Shown one piece after another: positions 58,317 to 64,000 of a stretch of 64,000 bases of DNA. Made by a program: the position numbers and the translations under genes. Under the pieces are notes generated by a model. It made no database searches and was not told where the DNA came from. It saw nothing but the letters and a program-made list of their open reading frames with translations. Positions within the stretch are counted from its first letter, which is position 1. Each line of letters opens with the position of its first letter. Origin of the DNA: Costus lasius (taxonomy: Eukaryota; Streptophyta; Magnoliopsida; Zingiberales; Costaceae); the NCBI GenBank assembly GCA_027563935.2, contig CM050449.1, forward strand, positions 89,938,371-90,002,370. The letters run 5' to 3'.

Positions 58317-60007
58317 TGTTGGGGTATGCCCTTAAGGCTAATGTTTGAGGCCTTGGGATTGTAAAAGTATCATGTAATAAACTCTTGTGTTTATAAAGGC
58401 ATGGTTATTATTCAGTTTGTTACCTTGTCTGCAGTAATAAGTGTACTTCTGAATAATGTCTCAATGCTGTTCAGCTAGGCTGACATGCAGTAAAGTCCTT
58501 AGTCGATATATCTTGGTGAACATGAGACAGCCTTGATATGGTTAAGACTAATATGTGTTCTAATCTTATAGGATGCTTCGAGCATGGAATAAGATGTAGA
58601 CTCATGGGTGCATTGGATGTACTGGACAGACCCTACTAGGATATTCAATTGCTTGTCACAATGTGAATAATCCTTGAATGTAACAAGTGGCACATTTCCT
58701 CTGACTTGAGATCACTTGTGTTTTCTAAATGATGATTGTCATTGTTTTGAGGTAGTTCAATATCATTTGAAACATAATGATTATAGACTATCTTGGATAA
58801 TGAGCTTGAGTCAGGTTAGGGCACTAGTGATAGATAAAGGATTGCCGTCTCCTTGTTTAAGGAGTGTGATGATCTAAAGGGGCCCCCTGGATGAGATGAT
58901 TGAGAGAGTGTATGGCCATACCCAGGTGACTATGTTCATCTGATCTAATCATGCTCATCATATTGGAGTTACAAGCTTGACACGCTTGTCCAATAAGAAC
59001 ATCCAGTGGCAAAAGAAATATGCATGCCTTGTGAGTTGATTCACACTTGTGCTGTGGTTTGGGTGTAGTCTTGGAAGACTCCTTTCTTTCTATCGAGAGA
59101 CAGTGATGTGTTGCTAGATACCTCTCACTGATCGTGATGACGTAAGTTATCGTTACCGACATTGAAGGAAACCCTCAGGGTCGCACAATTTGATGATATG
59201 GCTTACTTAAGTCAGATCGAGTGGACTGAATTATTTGGGTTCAGTTTAAAGGGATTTAATCTCTGATTGTAAGTGAGATCTAGTCTGATCATGTTTGATT
59301 GATTAGGGCTTCAGATCGGTAAGCTTCGATTGAGAGAATAGATGCTAGATTGGTGAGATCAGAAGCGTCAAGAGATCAACGGTCAGATCAAGAACCTTAG
59401 GGTTCAATTGTGATCTAGGCTAAGTCGCTTGGTTTATTTGGTCATTGAGCCAAATGAAATTGAACCGGCTCATGGGTTGAGCGCATGGTTCAAAGAGAAG
59501 AGGTAAATGTGGTTTGTTCATGATCGCATGAACGCATGAACTTATGGTTTTGCTATTTTTGGAAGATGCGTTTCCAAGATAGAAAAACGCCTCCACGTTC
59601 ATGAGTTGGGTTACACTCTTGCTCGCATCTCGCTCTCTCGTCGCCTCAAGCATTCATCTTGCGTAGTGAAGGTGGACGAAAGTAGGAGCAAGAAATCGCC
59701 AAGCAAAGAAGGTCTCCTTCCCTTCCATTCGACAAGCACTTCTTGGAGCCTTGCTAGCACAAGGAGCACCAAGGAAAAGTAGGCGACATCAATTGTGTGC
59801 GTCACCTTTGGAGGAGATCTCTCTTGCTCTCTCCTTCCAAGACACCATCCAAGAGATGGCGATGGTATGGATCCTTCTCTTGTTATTTCTAATGTGTGAA
59901 AGTTGATCATATGCGATATTAAGATCTCTTGAAACCCTAGCTTCCATGCGAAATTTATACATGCGCCACCAATAGGGTTTCGCCCCCCTCTTGAAAGGGG
60001 TCCTTCA
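58317..60007 (+). repeat. A4 3' LTR
   Basis: 1691 bp, almost identical to the 5' LTR; the length difference is one C in a C run (seven against six). Confidence 0.97.
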
Positions 60008-60012
60008 CTCCT

Positions 60013-61320
60013 AGTTGTTTTCCACTTCTAGTCATGATGGTATTACAGTGCTCCCTAGGGTTTATCTCAGGTTTAGTAGGCAATTTCCCAGGGGGCCTGT
60101 AAGGTACACTCGCTTGTTGTGCTATTTGATTTTCAAGAATTTTGGTGTGAGCTTCCATGGATCCCATCTGTGAAGCTAATTGACTAACCGTTCCCTTAAG
60201 ATTTTCAATTTCTTTATTTGTGGTTTGCATGAATTGATTTTGGTTGGCCAATATTTTCTCAAGCATGGATTCTATGTTTGAATTCTGATTTTGATTTTGA
60301 TTTTGATTAAAATTCTAATTTGATCTTTGGTATCCATTATTCTCATTGTTTCCCCCTACATTGTTATTGTTTTTCCATGAAAGGTTGGGGTGATTTCTCC
60401 ATCCAGGGTTATAAGTACTATAATAGGGATCATTAGATCTACTTTGATTATAATTCCCTATGGCATTCACATGCTCATTACCCTAATCAATAAATATTCT
60501 ACAATTTTCGAAAGTATGACCATCATTGCCACAAATTTCACAAGTGATAGAAGAAATAGAAGCAGTCTGCATAGAATTAAACTTACTGTACAAAAAGTCT
60601 ACCTTCTCTGTTACGGATCGCCATCCATCACTTTCACCCTTACTTTGAGAAGGCTTGTAAAGTACTCCTCTCTCAGTAGTCCATTGATTGTGATTCAATG
60701 TCATCTCCTCTAGCAATCTGAAAGCAGCATCAATCGTTTTGCTCATCAGTGCTCCACCTACAACAGTATCCACAGTTAATTTGGTATTATACAATAATCC
60801 ATCATAAAAAGTATGCAATAAAATCCAATCTTCAATGCCATGATGAGGACACTTCCGTTATAATTCATTAAATCTCTCCCATGCCTCACTGAATGACTCC
60901 CCATCTTTTTGTTGAAAGCTTGTAATTTGATTTCTTAGTTGAATTGTCTTGCTTGGAGGGAAGTATTTCGTCAAGAAGGAATTTGAAAGTTGATTCCAAG
61001 TTGTGAAGGTTCCAGTACGTTGTGATTGTAGCCATCATTTCGCCCAGTCCCTAAGAGAAAAAGGAAAAAAATCTTAATTTCAAAGCATCATTAGAAACAC
61101 CATTAATTTTGATAGTATCACATAATTCTAAGAATAAAGACAAGTGTTGGTTTGGATCTTCCAGTGGAGATCCTCCAAACTGATTTTGTTGAATCATGGA
61201 AATAAAAGTAGGCTTAATTTCAAAGTTGTTAGCCTCTATCGCTGGTCTAGTAATGCTAGAGTGAATCTCTTGAGGATTAGGGGCTGCATAGTCCCTAAGG
61301 GTTCTCTGATTATCTCCCAT
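60013..61320 (-). pseudogene. G3 Athila gag
   Basis: Starts MGDNQRTLRDYAAPNPQ at 61320. Shows the Athila capsid-like region (QNQFGGSPLEDPNQ, DTIKINGVSND), a zinc knuckle CEICGNDGHTFENC (near 60500-60545), an Asn/Gln-rich stretch and a coiled-coil-like stretch (NKEIENLKGTVSQLASQMG). Damage: an extra T in a T run near 61070, a stop near 60858 and a stop near 60313. A4 interrupts it after GKQL; the protein continues at 50902. Confidence 0.88.
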
Positions 61321-61582
61321 CTCTAGGATCTCTACTTGTATCTCCTATTGCGACATCTCTTGTAAATCTTCTTCTAGTCTTAACTTCCTGCGCACTCTAA
61401 GTGTTTTGTTGATTTTAGGATCCAATGGAACAAGCGGTCCTGACCTAAGACTCCTGCGCATGCAAAATAGATAGATCAAGTGATTTCAAGAAAACTAAAT
61501 AACTGAAAATAAAATAAAAACAGTAACTAAAAACCTAGTCTAGCAATAATCTCAATGTCTTCGATATCAACAAAAACTAAGG
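61321..61582 (-). other. G3 leader
   Basis: Short leader of about 260 bp between the tRNA-Asp primer site and gag; no gene seen. Confidence 0.7.
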
Positions 61583-61600
61583 TCCCCGACAACGGCGCCA
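61583..61600 (-). promoter_or_regulatory. G3 primer-binding site (tRNA-Asp)
   Basis: Minus strand reads TGGCGCCGTTGTCGGGGA, one mismatch from the site complementary to plant tRNA-Asp that is typical of Athila elements. It begins six bases after the LTR. Confidence 0.85.
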
Positions 61601-61606
61601 AAAACT

Positions 61607-63489
61607 TGTTGTGTCCGCAAGTGTACAGATACTCGAAGAAATAAACAAAGTATCGAATCCACAAGGACCTATATTGCTGAGTACCGGATAATTGATTTTT
61701 CACTATCTAGGCAATCGAAAGAGTGCAAACTAGCAACCGAAGACCAAAGCACTGAAACGGAACTATCAGAGAGAGAACCTGGGACTAGGGTTTTATTCAC
61801 TTTAATTTTTATGACTAGACATGAATAGAGATTTCATCAGTTTAATTTCGTCATGAAAGATGTAATTTACTTGAATAAAAGGATTATCTCACATTCGTAC
61901 AGACAACCATGCAGGGATAATCGTCGCTCTCGCGGAAGAATCGTCCCAACGCTAATGATAAGTAAATCATCAAACTGAGAACTCAAGGATCACTTTCGTG
62001 CATCCGAGTTCTAAGTCGATAATCTCTAGTGGAATTTCAAGGATCACTTTCGTGCATACGAATCTCGACACTAGTTTTACTCAAGGTTCTCTAACGTTCT
62101 GATCTTTGCTTTCGCACAAGATCTCCACGTTTGAAAGCTTAGACTCAATCCTAGATTTATATTATTATCATGGCAGTTAGCTTACTAGAATCAAACAAAC
62201 AAGAACTAACCTAAAAAGGGTTCCTATCATGCAATTCTAGGGTTCAAAATCCTCAAGCAATTACTTTTCAGTCAATAGCGAAAATCCTAAAACATAAATA
62301 ATAATATAAATTTAAGGAGAGTCTAAGAACAAAACATCACATGAGTAAAATCATCGTGCTAAGATTAAACAAGATGAAATAATAGAAAAGATAGTTATCT
62401 AGTCATTAAAACTCAAGTGAATTACTCCCCCATGTCCCATAAGAGGTTTTAGCTATCATGGAAGGAAGATTACAATGATTCATGATGAAGAAAATCAAAA
62501 CAGAGGAAGAGTGAAAATTATGGTACGGCCGTAAAGAAGTTTACGGCCGTAATTTGGGTGAGCAGCGGCGGCGCTCGGTTTTCTGGTGATTTCTCCTCCG
62601 TTTGATCTCCGATCACATTGAAACTTTAGGTGCTCCTTCTCCCCCTTTATGCATAGCTTCCACACAAATTTTGCGGCAGGAGATGCACTGTACGCTTCCT
62701 GGCGGCGAAACGTAGGGCGGCGGCGTGTGAGGCGATTTCTCTCTCTGTGGTGAACGAAAATTAGGGATTTTGGTATGCTTGGCTTCGTCTCGTCAATGGC
62801 TCCCTTTCTCCTTCTTATTGCTTCGAATATAAGGGCCTGGATCATCCGCAATCAACCGCGCAAAAATTGGGCTTCAGAGTTGACCGGGAAAGTCGCGAGC
62901 AGTGATGTAATTACGGCCGTAATGGTCTTTACGGTAGTGCCGTAATCTGGACAGTGAGGTGTCGGCTTAAAATCTTCTGGAATTACGGTACCATAACGTT
63001 CTTTACGGTAGCGCCGTAATGTCAAAATCTTTCGGGTTGAAAATTGACTCGAAATTACGGTACCGTAATGCGCCTTATGGTAGTACTGTAATCTCCATCA
63101 ATCCTCTGATCAAAAATGCTCCAAAATACGGCATCGTAAAGATGTTTACGGTAGTGCCATAATCATATGAGTTTCTCTGCCCGGAAAACCTCCAAATTAC
63201 GGTACCGTAAAGAATATATTGGAGGTGTCGTAATTTCCTCTGAAGCTCCAAATCTTCTGAAATTTGACGTGTGATCTCCTTTTGATGTTGTGAATTCAAT
63301 TATGCACTTGGATTGTTCGAAATCGACTGAAAAACATGCCTTTTTACCTGAAAATCATTAAAAATAGAAAAGAGTGTAGATTCCACAAATATTGATAAAA
63401 AAAGGCATAAAAATAAGCAAAGTCTATGAATATGACACAAAACCATCAACAAAATGGCACAGAAATTACGATAAATTTCGGTGTCATCA
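61607..63489 (-). repeat. G3 5' LTR (1.88 kb)
   Basis: In element orientation TGATGACACCG at 63489 to GGACACAACA at 61607. Contains six double-palindrome units (62517-62553, 62909-62947, 62982-63020, 63053-63092, 63125-63163, 63195-63234). Confidence 0.92.
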
Positions 63490-64000
63490 GGAGAGCTTAA
63501 ACCAACTATAATATCTTTGTAGCTCATCATTCAGTTAAGTATCCTGTTGGGATTCTTGAAGATGTGCCTATCTAGGTAGGTAAATATTTCATTCCAGCTG
63601 ACTTTGTAGTCCTTGAGATGGAGGAAGATGCAAGAATCCCCATCATACTTGGTAGACCGTTCTTAGTTACAGCAGGAGCACATATTGATGTAAAGAACGG
63701 TAAGCTTACACTTAACATTGGGGATGAAAGAATTGAGTATGACTTGAATGAAGCCTTGAAAAACCCATCGAATTCGGGATCTTGTTGCAGTATACATGCT
63801 GTAGATGACACTATCTATAATCTTACTGATTTGTTTGTCGAAACCTCTGAATATAATTCTGATTTAGATTCTGCCCTTGATTCTATGGTAGAGACCAATT
63901 CTGAAATTGATGAATTATTAGACTGCAGTGCTTGTGATAATAAAAAGAGTGAAGAAAGGGAGGCCCCAAAAGTAGAACTTAAAGCTTTACCCTTTTAACC
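63490..64000 (+). pseudogene. G2 protease C-terminal part (continuation after G3)
   Basis: Resumes G2 with GELKPTIISL, has stops and a one-base frameshift before 63618, then is open from 63618 to 63998 with the Athila motif IILGRPFLVTAGAHIDVKNGK and an acidic linker (DLDSALDSMVETNSEIDELL). A stop at 63996-63998 falls two bases before the window end; RT would be expected beyond. Confidence 0.87.

Larger units (their letters stand above)
50903..60007 (+). mobile_element. Complete young copia-A element A4 inserted in G3 gag
   Basis: 9.1 kb element with LTRs 50903-52594 (1692 bp) and 58317-60007 (1691 bp), flanked by CTCCT at 50898-50902 and 60008-60012. I count three substitutions and one C indel between the LTRs (about 0.2%), which at a commonly used plant rate of 1.3e-8 per site per year means well under 0.2 million years. 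PBS, leader, Gag-Pol and polypurine tract are all present. The coding region has one stop and a lost RNase H catalytic residue. Confidence 0.97.
42518..63489 (-). mobile_element. Athila-like element G3 lacking RT and integrase, inserted in G2
   Basis: Minus-strand element with 5' LTR at 61607-63489 and 3' LTR at 42518-46060 (the latter split by a solo copia-A LTR), PBS for tRNA-Asp, gag, protease, a short basic frame and an ATHILA ORF-1-like frame. It is flanked by GGAGA at 42513-42517 and 63490-63494. Without the nested copia insertions it would be about 10.2 kb. No RT, RNase H or integrase coding is present between protease and the 3' region, so it is non-autonomous. LTR ends are TGATGACACC and GGACACAACA; in the 3' LTR the outermost bases are TA instead of TG (plus sense). 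Confidence 0.9.

Overview
This window looks like plant (angiosperm) heterochromatin made almost entirely of nested LTR retrotransposons. The signs are Ty1-copia Gag-Pol proteins, Athila-type Ty3-gypsy proteins, an initiator-Met-tRNA primer site in the copia elements and an Asp-tRNA primer site in an Athila element. I found no host gene, tRNA, rRNA or CRISPR array. The species cannot be fixed from the sequence. All boundaries and counts below were read by eye from the bases, not computed.

Layout. (1) 1-17548: three minus-strand copies of one copia family, here called copia-A (A1, A2, A3), with a 100-N assembly gap at 5706-5805. (2) 17549-20840: 3' part of a plus-strand Athila element (G1), ending in a truncated LTR. 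(3) 20841-39033: a minus-strand element of a second copia family, copia-B, split at 22190/32911 by a complete plus-strand copia-A element (A', 22191-32910, TSD TTTCT). A' itself carries a solo copia-A LTR in its gag (25923-27605, TSD AAAAG). (4) 39034-39929: unassigned non-coding DNA. (5) 39930-42517 and 63490-64000: plus-strand Athila element G2, split by (6) a minus-strand Athila-like element G3 (42518-63489, TSD GGAGA). G3 keeps gag, protease and an ATHILA ORF-1-like (env-position) frame but lacks RT, RNase H and integrase. Inside G3 sit a solo copia-A LTR (43917-45590, TSD ATGTC) and a complete young copia-A element, A4 (50903-60007, TSD CTCCT).

Relative age follows nesting. LTR divergence by hand count is about 3% for copia-B (193 bp comparable), about 0.9% for A' and about 0.2% for A4. 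copia-A accounts for seven separate insertions in 64 kb, which is a recent family burst.

No element looks autonomous. Each coding region has at least one stop, frameshift, deletion or lost catalytic residue. The most interesting signals are non-coding. The long copia leaders contain three stem/bulge/hairpin modules in the same order in copia-A and copia-B, with compensatory base changes between the families. The Athila LTRs and 3' region carry arrays of a roughly 39-bp double palindrome built from TTACGG/CCGTAA half-sites.
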